The notes under the pieces are model-generated. The model did no database searches and was not told the DNA's origin. It saw nothing but the letters and a program-made list of their open reading frames with translations. Below, in pieces: positions 20,791 through 33,052 of a stretch of DNA of 64,000 nucleotides. The stretch is from Vigna angularis (Eukaryota; Streptophyta; Magnoliopsida; Fabales; Fabaceae). Position 1 is the stretch's first letter. Each line of letters begins with the position of its first letter. The stretch covers positions 23,647,364-23,711,363 of the forward strand of contig NC_068977.1 of the NCBI RefSeq assembly GCF_016808095.1. Direction: 5' to 3'. A program made the translations under genes and the position numbers.

Positions 20791-21460
20791 TATGTCATGC
20801 ATCTCAACCAAATACACCTTTCAATAGAATCTACCCTTATCCAAAAAAATCAAATAAAATCAATTTTTTCTCCCACAAAATCTAGAAGAAAATCAAGTGT
20901 TACCACCACTGGGAGAATACACCCTCAAGACAAACATCAAAGTGCATCGCTTTCCAATTTAATTTATCCCTTTTCAAAGAGAAATGAAAAAACATTCATA
21001 CCTTAGAGTGAAATGATGGTAGAGCCTGCAATAGTTCGGCGACAAAGATAGAGAGCGGAAAAACCTTGTGAGGTGACGAGCCTTCGACTGCGGAGAACCT
21101 TCGACGATGGTGGTAGAGCCTTTGACAGTTCGGCTATGGCAGAGTATAGAAAAGCCTTCAACGATGAAGCGAGCCTTTGACGGCGGCGGCAAAGCTTCGA
21201 TGGTGGCAGCGAACCTTTGACCGCAACGAGCCTTCAATAGTGACAAGCTTTCAGCGCGACAAATTGGGAAAAAATTGAGACAGATGACCTAAACTCCACT
21301 TAACCCCAGTTAACAGTTAACTGTATAATAAGTTAAGTATTTTTAAACTGAACTGTTAAACAGTATAATTGATTGGTTTTTAGTAAAAATAGTTTAAGTT
21401 TTTTAAATAGTATAAATAAACTATAGTTTATAGTTTTTAATTGAACTGTGCCCAGTACTA
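20791..21460 (-). mobile_element. Possible hAT-related fragment
   Basis: At 21300-21450 there are repeated AGTTAACTG and ACTATAGTTTATAG words and a GTGCCCAGTA end, similar in style to the fragment ending at 16069. Inside, short repeats of GAGCCTTCGAC/GAGCCTTTGAC lie at about 21080-21235. The open stretch on the minus strand there (90 codons) has no known domain. Confidence 0.3.
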
Positions 21461-21952
21461 GTGATACCATAGCAATTCTATAAATATGAAAAACTTTTCT
21501 ATACATGAAAACAGGTATAAAAAGCTATGTAGTAACAATAATGATATAAATTATTGATATGATATTATAACAAGTATGGATTACTTTACCTATTCAATTT
21601 CTTTTTCGCGCGGTACTTTCTCGTCTCTTCTGTGTAATTTTTTTTCGTTCTCCCTCGTTCCTTCTCCTCCATTCTCATTCATTCTCCTTCCATTGTTCTC
21701 GTTCAGTTGTTGCTATTATCGAAGTAGTGGAGGTGGTTGGGTAAAGCTGTTGTTCGGCGTTTGAAGTTCTCGATTGTGGTGGGTGAAACCCTTGCCTTGT
21801 TTGACTGAGAAAATTAGCTCCGAGCCAAACCCTAACCAGTTTCGTTCCGAACAAGAAACCCAAGAGAAACATTGAGATTCATTCAATCACCTTAACTTAA
21901 ATGCGTGTAGCTACGCATTGCGTCGAGGGAACTTCGATCTTCGTTTTCAACG

Positions 21953-22345
21953 ATGGATGCGTGGAACGCAGATTTTGTGGAGGAGGAGATTGGGAACTCC
22001 GTGGAATCGTTCCAAAAGTTTTTTTCTTTCGTAGAGAGATCTCTTCCACAGCCAGATTGATCAGTTTCAAGAAATCGTCGTCACGAAATGCAAACTCACC
22101 GGCGTCAATCCTCTCTCTTAAGAAATGTTGTGTTCTCAAACATTTTCACCTCTCTCTGTGGTTTGTTTAGCTTTGTTTATAATCTCATTGTTAATTTTTG
22201 GTTAATGGAAAAAGTGAAAGACCTAGGGATTTATTGAATCCAAAGGTTGTAAATTACACGCAATCAATTTTTTCGATTAAAGATTCTATTACCAAAAAGG
22301 AGTTGCGCGAGATCATTGCTTTATTTGGTGTCATAGTGACGCAGG
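21953..22345 (+). pseudogene. Fragment of a LUMINIDEPENDENS-like homeodomain gene
   Basis: From the ATG at 21953 the frame reads MDAWNADFVEEEIGNSVESF. After a one-base shift near 22055 it reads DQFQEIVVTKCKLTGVNPLS, and at 22207-22343 RPRDLLNPKVVNYTQSIFS followed by IKDSITKKELREIIALFGV. These follow the N-terminus and start of the homeodomain of LUMINIDEPENDENS, a nuclear regulator of flowering in the autonomous pathway. The last piece stops at VTQ before a GTTTAT that looks like an intron start. The frameshift, the missing segment between the pieces and the absence of the rest of this large protein make it a dead fragment, probably captured by the surrounding CACTA-type element. Confidence 0.75.
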
Positions 22346-23150
22346 TTTATATTACTTTACTTTCTATTGAGTTTTTTCTATTTGACGATTCTTGTGCAAT
22401 GATCTATGTATTTGAGATGTTGTATGGAGATATATTTTTTTAGTGCGTTTCTTGTTACTCATTTGTTTGTAGTTTGTTGTCCTTTCCAAGATGTCATTAG
22501 ATCATTACCTATTATACATTTTGACACCATAAACTCTGATTACAAGTTACGTGAGCTTAAATTTTTCCCACAGAACATTTATAAACTTATCCTATTTGAT
22601 TATTCCGCTCTAGTTTAAATTCCTTGTATTATATGATATATGTTAAGTAATTTTTTATCGTACAATCTTGTGATTCACGATTTGAATCCACATTTGATAA
22701 CCTTTGATAATTTGTGTTCTTAATCTTAGGCATACAAGCAACAGATATATCAGACTTGGCATTTGAAGCAAGATTTTGTATGGTGAGGAAGAATTTAATT
22801 GATATGAGCTCTGTTTTGTGAGTTTAACCATAAAATGGATTATATGAGAAGTATAAGGTGTGGTATGATTTTATTTTATTTGTTTCTTTCCAATAGGAAA
22901 AAGACTATCCCTAGATGGCATGTATACTCTGTACAAGGGAAAGCCTTTTATGATAGATATCCATTGGTAGTTATGATAAAAGGGAAAGTCTCAACTATCA
23001 TTTACTTTGAATGGTTGGCAGACTAAAGCAACTTTAAAACAAAACAAAATAAAATCTCCACCGTAAAACATTCTGATAACACTGATTCTGTTTTAAGAAA
23101 TAAGCATTGACACTATCATTGAATTGAGATTGGTAATTGAAAACCAATTA

Positions 23151-23225
<75 letters not shown>

Positions 23226-23835
23226 TCTTCTTTGACTTCTATATTAAGGGATTAGATTCCAACTATTTATCAAACTAAAACTTTTTCCCTTCTAATCATA
23301 TCATGAAAGTAAAAATAGAATGAATCGCTAGGAAATGAAGGGTCAATTCTAAATGAAAATAGAATTTCATAGTTGTCCCAGTAAGTGTAATTACGTATAT
23401 GCTCAACAATTTTTTTGAGCAACTTTTGCAGTGGTCATGGCAAAACCTTTTGCTGGGATTTAGTTTTCTACTATTCCTGTCGACAAGGCACATTGTAAGA
23501 TTCTATATCTCGAATACACGTATATATAGATTACTACTCTTTGCTCTAAGACAATTCAGCTACTTCTTAAATCATATCTACTACATAATATCACTCCTTA
23601 TTTTGTTTGTTTGCGTACATGAATATACAAGATTTATTTGTTAGTACTTTATATCTTGTATTATTGTTTTCAAAATTTTTAATGGTATTTAATACATTTA
23701 ATATCTATCAAGGTGGTGTATTATGGAAAAGAAATGAAGAACCTAATTTGATCAAATGCATTATAGAATTTGAAACAGATACATGATCACATCGTTCAAT
23801 TTTCCAAGAGAAGCGAACCTTCTATATGACTCAAC
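22346..23835. other. Intron-like and AT-rich filler with a TA microsatellite
   Basis: No confident exon. A (TA)n run occupies about 23155-23222. A 63-codon open stretch at 22835-23026 has no recognisable domain, although its neighbourhood (TTGTATGGTGAGGAAG, AAGACTATCCC) may be degraded exon. Confidence 0.45.
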
Positions 23836-24083
23836 CTGTGAAACTACTCTGATTATACCAAAGGAGTAATCTGCTTTCAATTCGGTTAGTATCTGGATCT
23901 CAGCCTTACATTCTTCTCACCTACAACATTAAAATATTTTGGTACATATTTTCAAGAGGGCACAATTTAATTAATTGTTTTGTTGCTAACTTGATAACTG
24001 AATCACAGTGTCAAGCTACAGATGAGGAGGAAGTCTTCAAAATTCTAAATGAAAGATCCCTTTATCCTATAGGATGGATTCAT
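23836..24083 (+). pseudogene. Fragment of an AMSH-like ubiquitin thioesterase (JAMM/MPN+) gene
   Basis: Two exon-like pieces. At about 23836-23884 the frame reads ETTLIIPKE then a stop. After an intron-like gap ending TCACAG, 24009-24083 reads CQATDEEEVFKILNERSLYP then IGWIH, followed by a GTATGT donor. AMSH proteins are zinc deubiquitinases acting on Lys63-linked chains in endosomal sorting. In them the TTLIIPK...EEEVF...GWIH order leads directly into the metal-binding motif, which is absent here. The retained splice borders indicate genomic DNA was captured, not a cDNA. The in-frame stop and missing catalytic motif mean it cannot be functional. Confidence 0.7.
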
Positions 24084-25131
24084 GTATGTCGTCCTATCTT
24101 TGGAAGGGTCTGTGACTGTCTTTATCTCTATAGGAGTAGGATTTGGTGTGGTTGATTACAACTTGTCATCTATATTGAACTTGTCATCTATACTGAAAGA
24201 TTAACCCGTGCATTAGAAATTTTGAAGAAGTCAATTGTAGACTCTAGTGGACACTTTATTTTCGTTAACGACTCAGATGTCTCTCCATTTCAATGGTCTA
24301 ATGAGCATTCCTTTTTTGTTACTATTATTCTATTACACATTACTATTAAAACTTGGTGTTGAAAAAGTTAAAAATATTGTTCTAAAGGCATCCTTTTTCT
24401 AGAATTCACAGCATAGATCAAAGAACCCTGCAATCATTTGTGAGGGGAAATTCCTATAGAGGAAGAATTACCACTCTAACATACCTGTAAGTTTATAAAT
24501 AAGCTTGCTCATGTAGTTATTCTTTGAAACTAAATTTATGGCTCATATTTGATTTTGTTTGTGTCCTTATAGTTTATGAGTACTAATGTTACTGTATAAT
24601 GAGTTATACCGAAACTAATATTCCTACTCTGTATTTTGTATTGTCAAATCTTATACTACACTTCATTGCTTTTATTTTTCATGTGAAGAGACGAGAATGA
24701 AGGCGGAGAGTGAGAGTGCTGGTACTGGCTACCTCACCTTTTCAGATCCAAAGGTCATTGCTTATAATAAAGCTCTATGAATTTTCTATGCTCTAACGTG
24801 CTTCAACTTCCTTCTATTCTGTAAAATGTCACTATGCATACTTTTTCAATTTTTAATTTTAACAAAGAAATCTTTAAAATCTCAATTTCATAATAAAAAA
24901 TTATCCCTTTCTTAAAATTATTATAATATTAATTAATTTTTCTTCTCAGTTATTAAATTTCACTTAATCATTACGAGGTTATGATCGGCTATTAGTTTTA
25001 TATCTCATATTTAAGAAATAAATGAATTATATCTATTAGTTTTTTCAAACGATGGTTTCTCAATAAGCATTTGTGATTATCTATTAGTTTATAATATCTA
25101 TTTTAATTGTAATGGATGCAGGGGAATGCTG
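24084..25131. other. Degraded exon/intron filler inside the CACTA-type element
   Basis: AT-rich. A short readable piece near 24690-24755 (SESAGTGYLTFSDPK) lies between intron-like sequences but I could not assign it. The last bases, GTTTC at 25132-25136, are one copy of the solo-LTR target duplication. Confidence 0.45.
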
Positions 25132-25136
25132 GTTTC

Positions 25137-27656
25137 TGTCAGACCTCGGAAAAACGCACCCAAATCCTTCCTGTCAGAGTCATTTAAAACGCACCCAAAA
25201 CCCTCTGCGCGGACGCCAGATGTCAAGAAACGAGGATCCGAAAATCAGATAGTGGAATGCAGGTATCAGCAGGAGAGTGGACGTTCGTTTTTAAGCAAAA
25301 CTGATTTTTTTGAAATCCGCGTCACTCTCTGCATGCCCTCTTCTTCTCCAAAAATCTGATCTTCCATTTCTCCTCCTCTCTAAACAGTTCTCCCTTCTCT
25401 CTACCAAAACTCACCCTTTCTCTTCTCCGATCATCCTTCAGGCACCAGTTCTACACTTCCGGCGTAGAAGACGATCGTTTGAACTGATCAGTTTAGGATT
25501 CTGAACTGGTAAGTTCATCTTTCCTCCATTTGTGTGTTTTCTGTAACATGCAAACCCATATTTCCTGGTTGCATGAGTTGATCCTATCATTCTGAGTATT
25601 TTTCTGGTCTTTATGTTGGTTATAGCTCTTAGAACGTGCTGTAGAACGTAAGGCTTCTGTTAAAAGGAGAACCCTAGTCTGTATCTGTGAACGTTCGACT
25701 ATCTTAAGAGGTAAGGGAAGCTTATTTAATTTAATTTGTATGCTGTTGTAATGTATGAACGTTCGTTAGTTGAATGAATGAATTGGATGCATGATGATTG
25801 TAGTATATGAACGTTCGTTTATTCAATAAGCGTAAATGAAGTATAACTGAGTGATGTTATGATGTATGAAATATATGAAATCTCTATGTTTGGAGGGCAT
25901 GAAATATGAATGTATACAGTTGTGAAACTATATGCAATAAATGAGTTGGAATATAAATGATCATGATATGATTTCCCCTAAGAAAGTGTACGTTCGTTAC
26001 TGAACGGTCCTTGACCGTTCGGTTTTATAGTGAATTTGGTTAGTAGCGGATTCTTTCATTTGGGAAGAATCCTAGTTGAGGACGAGCGTCTACACTTCGA
26101 ATTACTATGCTTGAGCGTTCGGCCAAGCATAGTTCTGTCTTGATATCCTGTTATGAAATATTTTAGTTATTCCTAAATACTACTTAAATAGTATCTTGGC
26201 ATAATTATCCAGTTTCTTTTATATCAATTAGTAGCACCTGGTCTTATACCAAGTGTTCGTACTAAGCAAGTGTTTGGTCTTACACCAGGCACTCGTCCTA
26301 TCTCCTTAAGTTAAATTTTCTTATATAAGCGTTCGTTCAAGCCTCTAAGGTTCGCTCACTATAGTGTTCAGTCTTTGACTGTCACTTAGATTCTTGATAC
26401 TAAATTCAATTAAACTAAGTATTCACAAGCGTTCGGTTTCTTCATATGAGACAATCCTAAGTATTATTTTTCATGCCTTGAAATATTCTTATTCATGGGT
26501 TTCACTCTAGAGTCGTCATTCTTGGTCTAGTCTTTTGATGTTCAGATGGAGTTCTCAAGAGTCGGTTCATCTAAATTGACTTAGTGTTGAAATTGACGTT
26601 CGTTCCATTCGTTTCTTGGAATATATTATGGTGCTCGCTATTTTTCTTAAAACCCGATGTCAACTCTTGGTCTGAAACCATTCTCAACTTTGAAGATCCC
26701 CCGGTCTCGCTCTATGTGTTCGGCCCAGTTTTAAGTTCGGGTTGAACGTTCGTCATTTTAACGTTGTTGGAATCTTTGTATGAGATAGCTCACCGAGATA
26801 TTTATTGATGAAAGACGAAGAAAATGTGATTTGGAAATGTTGTGGATTATGGACGAGCGTTCCGAGGAGGAACGACTCATGTATGAATATTGGATTTTGG
26901 TAAAGTATGATTGTGGGCATACTAAGCTGGTCGTTTATCCTGATGTTCCGTGAGTACTCGTCTTCATGTAGAGGAGGGTAGGTCATGTGTGGGAACGGCA
27001 GGAGGTCCTAGTCCTTAGGGGTACTTCGGACAGATAGGGCTAACCTCGGGTGGCAGCTATTAAGTGTATCCCAGTTACTACATCACCCGGGTGCACGAAC
27101 GCCTGTAGCTACACAGATTTCATACAGTCCGGACGGTCAGTCTAGTGATAAGCTTTGTAATGATACTTATGTTGAAATGTTCTTGCGTGGAATTGTTTAA
27201 CTTATATGTTGATGCATAAATTAAATTACATAAACTTACCCTGTGTATTTCCTTGTGTTGTCTTGTCTTGTGCGTTCGTCTTGTCATTGCAATGATCATC
27301 CGTGTGGATGTGAGCAGATGGAGATGCGCTGCTGGAAGAGGCGCTAGAAGAGGAGAACTTAGTCGAAGTGGAAGTAAAGGCCGAGCCGTAGGATGTTCGG
27401 TTGATAACTAGTAGTTTAGTATGAGGTGATCGTTCGATCACCTCCTCTCTTTCGTTTGCTATCTAACCGTTCGGTATCTGGATTTTGTAAGCCGTTTGAT
27501 CATATTTTCCCTAAATCGTGTACAACTTACTTTTGGAACTTTATTTAAGGCCGTTCGGCCGCAAGCGTACGCTGTTTAGTGTAAGACTGAACTGATTTAT
27601 TATTAAATGTAATTATTCTATTATATGGTTTATTACTGTATTTCTAGGATGTTACA
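25137..27656 (+). mobile_element. Solo LTR with 5-bp target-site duplication
   Basis: The unit starts TGTCAGACCTCGG and ends GGATGTTACA (TG...CA). It is flanked on both sides by GTTTC (25132-25136 and 27657-27661), the 5-bp duplication expected of LTR retrotransposon integration. Length is 2520 bp. No primer site, polypurine tract or coding region is inside, so this is a solo LTR left by recombination between two LTRs. It carries many GAACGTTCGT and CGTTCGGCC words, like the giant elements, but is otherwise different. Small open stretches inside it (at its start and about 27226-27441 minus) are not genes. A Ty3/gypsy origin is likely but not proven. Confidence 0.9.
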
Positions 27657-27661
27657 GTTTC

Positions 27662-28600
27662 TCAAGTCAAATTTGCATTTGTATTTAGATTAGCAATCAC
27701 CATTTTATTCATACCAGGTAGAAATATCACTTAGATTTTTTAAATTACTGTTTGCTAACATGTTCCAAGTTCAACTTAAACATTTCATTGGTGTTATAAT
27801 TTGGTCATATAACCAGCTGATTTAGTCTTACCTTTTCTTTTTCTTAAAATTTGCACTCAATTTTGGGATTGACGCCATAGTGTAATCTTTATTTATTGTT
27901 GCAGGTAGAAGATGCTCGAATATCTGTTTTGTAAATTCAGAATCTAAAATGGCCTATAGATAATGTAGTACTTGTTGGGGTAACACTTTGATTTGGTCCT
28001 TTTTCTTGTAGGAAGCTTAAAAGTTAAAGTAAAACATGTAGCATTGGAGATTGGCATTTCACCATATACATTAAATGCAAATACAAATGTAACAAGTGGA
28101 ATTTGTCATGCTTTCTGTTTGGAAATTTATCATTCTTAGTATAATATTAGTTTATTAATTTTATGTCCCAATCCTTTTTCTTGCAGGAAGCTTATATGGC
28201 CCCTGATGTCCGACATAAAATAGTCAATTGGATAAAAGACCATGTATATTCTGGTGCATTTCATAAGGGTTTAAAGGTCTTCACACTTTCAATATGTATA
28301 ATTAAAATATAATGCTTTTTTAAACTTTTTTTTTTCTTTATATTGTTCTACTGTTTTGTTTTATTACTCAACCCTTTTGCATATATAGAATCAACATTTA
28401 GTGCTTTTTTATACTTTTATTTCTACCTCCAATTTAAAGGTCTAATGGAAGTAGAAAAGTGGGTGATAAGAGACTGGTTTGAGCTATTGACATGGCTGCA
28501 TTTGAGCTTGATCTACTAGAAGAATATGATTCACGCTTTAAGAAGTTGAGTCTAGGTGATAAATTGCCTATCAAATTCTCCAAGTGATTAATTGTTAGAA
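27662..28600 (+). pseudogene. Exon-like fragments of an unidentified host gene
   Basis: Three readable pieces lie after acceptor-like sites. One after TTGTTGCAG at about 27906 reads VEDARISVL then a stop. One at about 28187-28276 (after TTGCAG) reads EAYMAPDVRHKIVNWIKDHV and ends before GTCTTC. One at about 28480-28590 reads MAAFELDLLEEYDSRFKKLS. I do not recognise the family. Stops interrupt them, so this is another captured or degraded gene piece within the CACTA-type element. Confidence 0.4.
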
Positions 28601-29160
28601 AGATAAGTTGTTGAATTATAGACAATGTAATTGTTAATATTTTAAGTTGGATTACAAACAATGTAATTTTCAATTTCTATTTATAACCGTTTCTAGATGA
28701 TTAGATGTTTTAATATTACATTTTGAGTTGTGTAATTATGTTATGTAAATATATTTAGGGACTTTGTTAGGTAAATATTACATTCAGGAACTATTTTGAT
28801 GTGTTAATAATAGAAAGAATATTAATTATTTTTTTTGTTATTGATTATTTAGAGTGTATTATAGAATTAAATTTTATCCAGGTCTAAATATGGATAGTGA
28901 CACATACAAATCAAATATTCAAAAACAAAACGTCACTTTTATACATGTTAAAACACACGTATAAAAAGTCTTATTTTTATACCGAGTATAACGTTAGATA
29001 TAAAATTCTTTTATACCTGTTATAGGTTGAACCGCTGTAAAAAGTTAAACTTTTTACATCTATTGTAGAACCGATGTGATAAATCGAAAACTTTTTATAT
29101 TCCTGCTTCTATACCTACTTAAAAATGGATATAAAAAGTCTTTTTAACAAGTATAAAAAA

Positions 29161-29176
29161 CTTTTTTTGCATAGTG
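29161..29176 (-). repeat. CACTA-type terminal inverted repeat (right end)
   Basis: The minus strand reads CACTATGCAAAAAAAG, preceded internally by GTATAAAAAGTC-type subterminal repeats. The bases ATA follow, a candidate 3-bp target copy. Confidence 0.65.
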
Positions 29177-32100
29177 ATATTTGAGTTCTATATTTTTTTT
29201 ATATTTTTGTAATATTTAAGTTTTAGTTATAAAATAAGAACTATATTTAATATATATTAGTTATAAAGAGTTCTATCTACTCTTTATTTTTTGTAAGTCC
29301 ACTTTCAAAAGTTTCAGACTGTTTAATTCTTATACTTTATGGATAAAATTACAAAATATTATGTTGATAGTTATTCTTTCGTGTGAATAATCACTAAAAA
29401 AAAGTTCATTAAATAAAACTGATTCAGTGATTATTTACACGAATTTTGAAATTATTTTAGAAATTCAAGATTATTAATTTTTAAATTATATTTTTTTGCA
29501 CTAAAAGTTTCTAAATTAATTATTAAACTGTTTTTCAAAATTAAAGACAAAAATTCAATTACCTAGAATTTAAACTTTAATTTTAATTATTTTAGTGACT
29601 AATTCTTTAAATTTAGCGACTATTAATCCAACCTCTGAAAACAATTTTTCTTGTAAATTGATAACAATTTGATTAATGAGATTGATATTTTGTGTGATCT
29701 ACAAATCTAATAGAATAAAATCATTATCAATGGTATTCTTATATAACTGATATTTATAATAATAAGACAAGCATAGTGTTTATTGTAAAATAAAATAACG
29801 ATATATTTATTTAATTGAGATATTATATATCACTTAAATAATTTGAAATTGAACTTGACATATTATTTGCATCATATATTATAATTTTAATTTTTTTAAC
29901 ATATAAAAGTTAAGCAACGACAAGAGAGTTTTAAAAGTAAAACAAGCAAACAGACTTTGATATTTTAGCCTTTGCAGAAATTTAAAATTGAAACCCTTTT
30001 GATGGTAGTAAAGGAAAAACTGAAAAAAAAAAGTAAAATATGATTTAAAATTGTGCAAAAAAAGATGTTTTTTGGGATCATGAACACAAAAACAAAAAGT
30101 CATCACATAGATTTACTGAGTTAGATAAGTTGGATGATGGGAGAAACTTTGATGATATGAGACTACAATGCATGAAGCTATTTAACTAGTTCGAATTAAT
30201 TTATAATAGAGAAGATTCAATTTTAAAACACAAAGTGTGGGTGAACTAGCCAATGTAGGGAGAAGTACTACTTTTAGGTACTTTCACTGTAGGATTAGAT
30301 GGAGAAGCAGAAAGTACGAACTAAAAAGGATGGAAATATACAAGTTTGAGTAGTAATACAATGACACGCTTTTTTTTTTTTAAAATGTTTACTGACTGAG
30401 GCTAAAATTGGGAAAAAGGTAAATTTGTGTTTCCTTCTTCTTTCCGTGGTGAATGAAAAATACCATCTAGGTTTACTTTCTCTTACTTTCCTCTCTCGTT
30501 GTCCCTCCTTCTTCATTGCTTCCCATTTGTGTTTTTGAGGTGGTTGAATCGGTGGTTGTGGAGGTTTCGGGTGGCTGTGCAGTTGACGGTTGTGGAGGTC
30601 TCCTGTTGGCGTTTTGATTTGTGTCGCTTGTGTGGTGTGTGACTTTGAGGTAGGGATTTTTTCAATTTTTTTCTATGGTAGTTTTACCCTTTTGAGCACT
30701 TGGGGTCATGGACCCATTTATTTGTCGCTATGTGTAGACAGCATGTATGTGTTATTTTAGCGGGATCGATTGAGGCCTAAAATGGGGTCCATTTGTTTCT
30801 TTGTTGGGGAGCTTGAGAAAGGCAGTGATAATTTTTTATCTAAGAACTTTATTGACCGTGGTGGGTTTGGGTTGTTTCTTTAAATCTGTCATCTTCCTCT
30901 TTGTCATGATTAGCACTTTAGGAATGAAAAAGCTTTATTCTGATATAGAAAGAACAAAGGGATGGAGACCTCTTACCTAAGTATAACTGATTTTTAAGTT
31001 CCATTTATTCATGATATACCAAGTACTGTTTTTAATTGTAATAAAAATACTGATGTTGTGTTTTTATAAAAGCCAAAGTGTGTTCTTTTATAAAACAAAT
31101 TGTACACTAAAATGCTGGTACTTTGTAGTATATTTTGAGTTCTTTATTTGCATCGAAATAATGTTGTTTACGCTGTTTTGGGCTGATTAAAATGTGATAA
31201 AACCTTGTTGTCCCATGCTATTAAAAATGCAGTAAAATTCTTGTTGTATTGTGCTGTTTTAATGGCTGTTACTGCACCAAAAACTATACTGTTTTAACAT
31301 AAAAATGCTGCAGAAATTGTTGTTGTATCTTTTTGTCCTTAGCTTCTTGTTTCCTGCCAATAGCTTTGTTGTTTGCTCCCAAAAGCCTTGATGTATGCTA
31401 CCAAAAAGCTTTGCTATTTATTGTTATGATACATATATAAAAGCTTTGCTATATTGCTGTAAATTCTGCAGAAAAATCTTTGATGTTTTGGTTAAAAAGC
31501 AACATAAAATATTTGTTGTTGGTTGTTATAAAACTGGTATAAAATCTTGCTATTTTTCTGAAAACAATACTTCCTGAAATGATTTTGGTGGACCATGATT
31601 GATGTTAGAATGGTAAATTGATGGTAGAATATATATATATATATATATATATATATGGATAATGGATGCTGGTTGGTTACGTCGAAATGGTGTTTTAAAG
31701 ATGTATAGTAATGCTAATATTACTTGTGTTATTATGATGGGTGTTAAAGGGTTGGGTGTTGTTAATCTAACTTTAAGACTCTAATGTTGGATGGAGTGAT
31801 TGTGTTGACCTTAATTATGCTTTGTTGTACCCTTATACAAAAACATGTTTTAATAAAATGACTGTTTAAATGAGATAAGTAGACTTATACATGAACCTGA
31901 TTCCATGATTATGTTTTGTTAAGACATATTAGATATTGAATAAAGTAGAGTGCATGATAAAATATGCTTTGTACATTATATGACTCTATGTTATGGTGCA
32001 TGGGATGAAGGGTTGAATTGGGCATGTCTGTAAAATATGTTTGAACATGCACAGATGTATGAAAATGAAAGGGATATGTTTTATGCATTGGTACTGCCTT

Positions 32101-32297
32101 TATACTGTTTGGTGTGTAATGTTGTCCTTAGGTGATTGCAATGTGAATAATGTGTTGTTTTGGATAATTGAGTGAAAAATTTGATGATATGAATGAGTTA
32201 AATACATATTATTTTACCAATATATTAAATTGAACTTGTCACTCTCATTATACAATGATGTTGATTGTGTTTGATAAAATGTGCAGGATATAGTGAT
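29177..32297. other. AT-rich intergenic DNA and upstream part of the PMD-like gene
   Basis: From 29177 to about 30420 I see nothing. From about 30480 the sequence changes to a CT-rich then GT-rich segment (TTACTTTCCTCTCTCG, GGTGGTTGTGGAGG) like a plant 5' UTR followed by a long AT-rich intron. An (AT)n run lies at about 31629-31656. No domain is recognisable in the small open stretches. Confidence 0.4.
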
Positions 32298-33052
32298 ATG
32301 GACAGAGAAGTTAATGAACCTGTAAGTATGCTGTAATTGTTTCAATTTAATATTTATTAGGTAGATTGTTGCATTTATTATACTAAGATATGGTTTGGTT
32401 TATACTTGCAGGGTACAGTTAGAGTTAGGCACCGAGTACAAACCCAACCTATAGTTGAATTAAATGCTTCCCTGTCATCCTTTCATAAGGAAAGAATAAA
32501 GTCGACACCTTTTAAATTTTTAGTCGATTTGGTGGACAATATCGTTATTTCTAGCCCCATTCTTGTAGAATTAATTAGTAGGTGGGATGTCATACATAAG
32601 GCTTTTAGGATCAGGGAGAATTTAGTCCTTTTTACAGTTGAGGATGTGTGTTTTTTTTTAGGTTTGTCAAATTGTGGTCAAACTTTTAATCTAGAAAATG
32701 ATGTCGGTGGCATTGTTAATAACTTTTTTAGGGATGAGGACATAACAAGTTTGACTATAATGGAAAAGTTGAGGGATAAGAAATTTAAAACAAAAAAAAA
32801 TGTTGACAATTATTGTAGGTTGTATATATTGTTAACATTTGGAATATTTTATTTTCCTAGGAATAGTAATGTGATAAACAATGTCCCTTTTAGTAAATTA
32901 GATAACATTGATGAACTAAATATATACAACTGGGGTGATGCTGTATATAGTTTGATAAAAAGTAGTTTGAATCGGGCAGCGGATAAATACAACTGCAAAC
33001 TATTTGGGTTAAAATGCTGGTTGGATAAGGACAAGTTAATAGAACTGGAAGA
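32298..33052 (+). pseudogene. Plant-mobile-domain/DUF1985-like gene, truncated by the giant element
   Basis: A short first exon at 32298-32321 (MDREVNEP, then GTAAGT) joins in phase 0 to an exon starting at 32412 after TTGCAG. That exon stays open to 33095. The second exon's residues include FRIRENLVLFTVEDVCFFLG then LSNCGQTFNLENDVGG, the pattern of plant mobile domain or DUF1985-type proteins: a nuclear domain shared by Mutator-like elements and some host genes. Similarity stops near LIELEE (33052). The next codons come from retrotransposon copy B, giving a chimeric end and a stop at 33093-33095. The coding part has no internal stop, so the truncation may be recent. The exact family is uncertain. 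Confidence 0.55.

Larger units (their letters stand above)
21470..29176 (+). mobile_element. CACTA-type transposon carrying host-gene fragments (left end unresolved)
   Basis: The right terminus at 29161-29176 reads CACTATGCAAAAAAAG on the minus strand, a CACTA-type end. It is preceded by subterminal words such as GTATAAAAAGTC and GGATATAAAAAGTC (28970-29160). Similar subterminal words (AACTTTTCTATACATG, CAGGTATAAAAAGC) occur at 21495-21525, suggesting the left end lies just before, though a clean CACTA terminus is not visible there. Between are exon-like pieces of at least two host genes, with intron borders retained, plus a later solo LTR insertion. No transposase is recognisable, so it would be a non-autonomous, gene-capturing (Pack-type) element. 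Confidence 0.55.
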
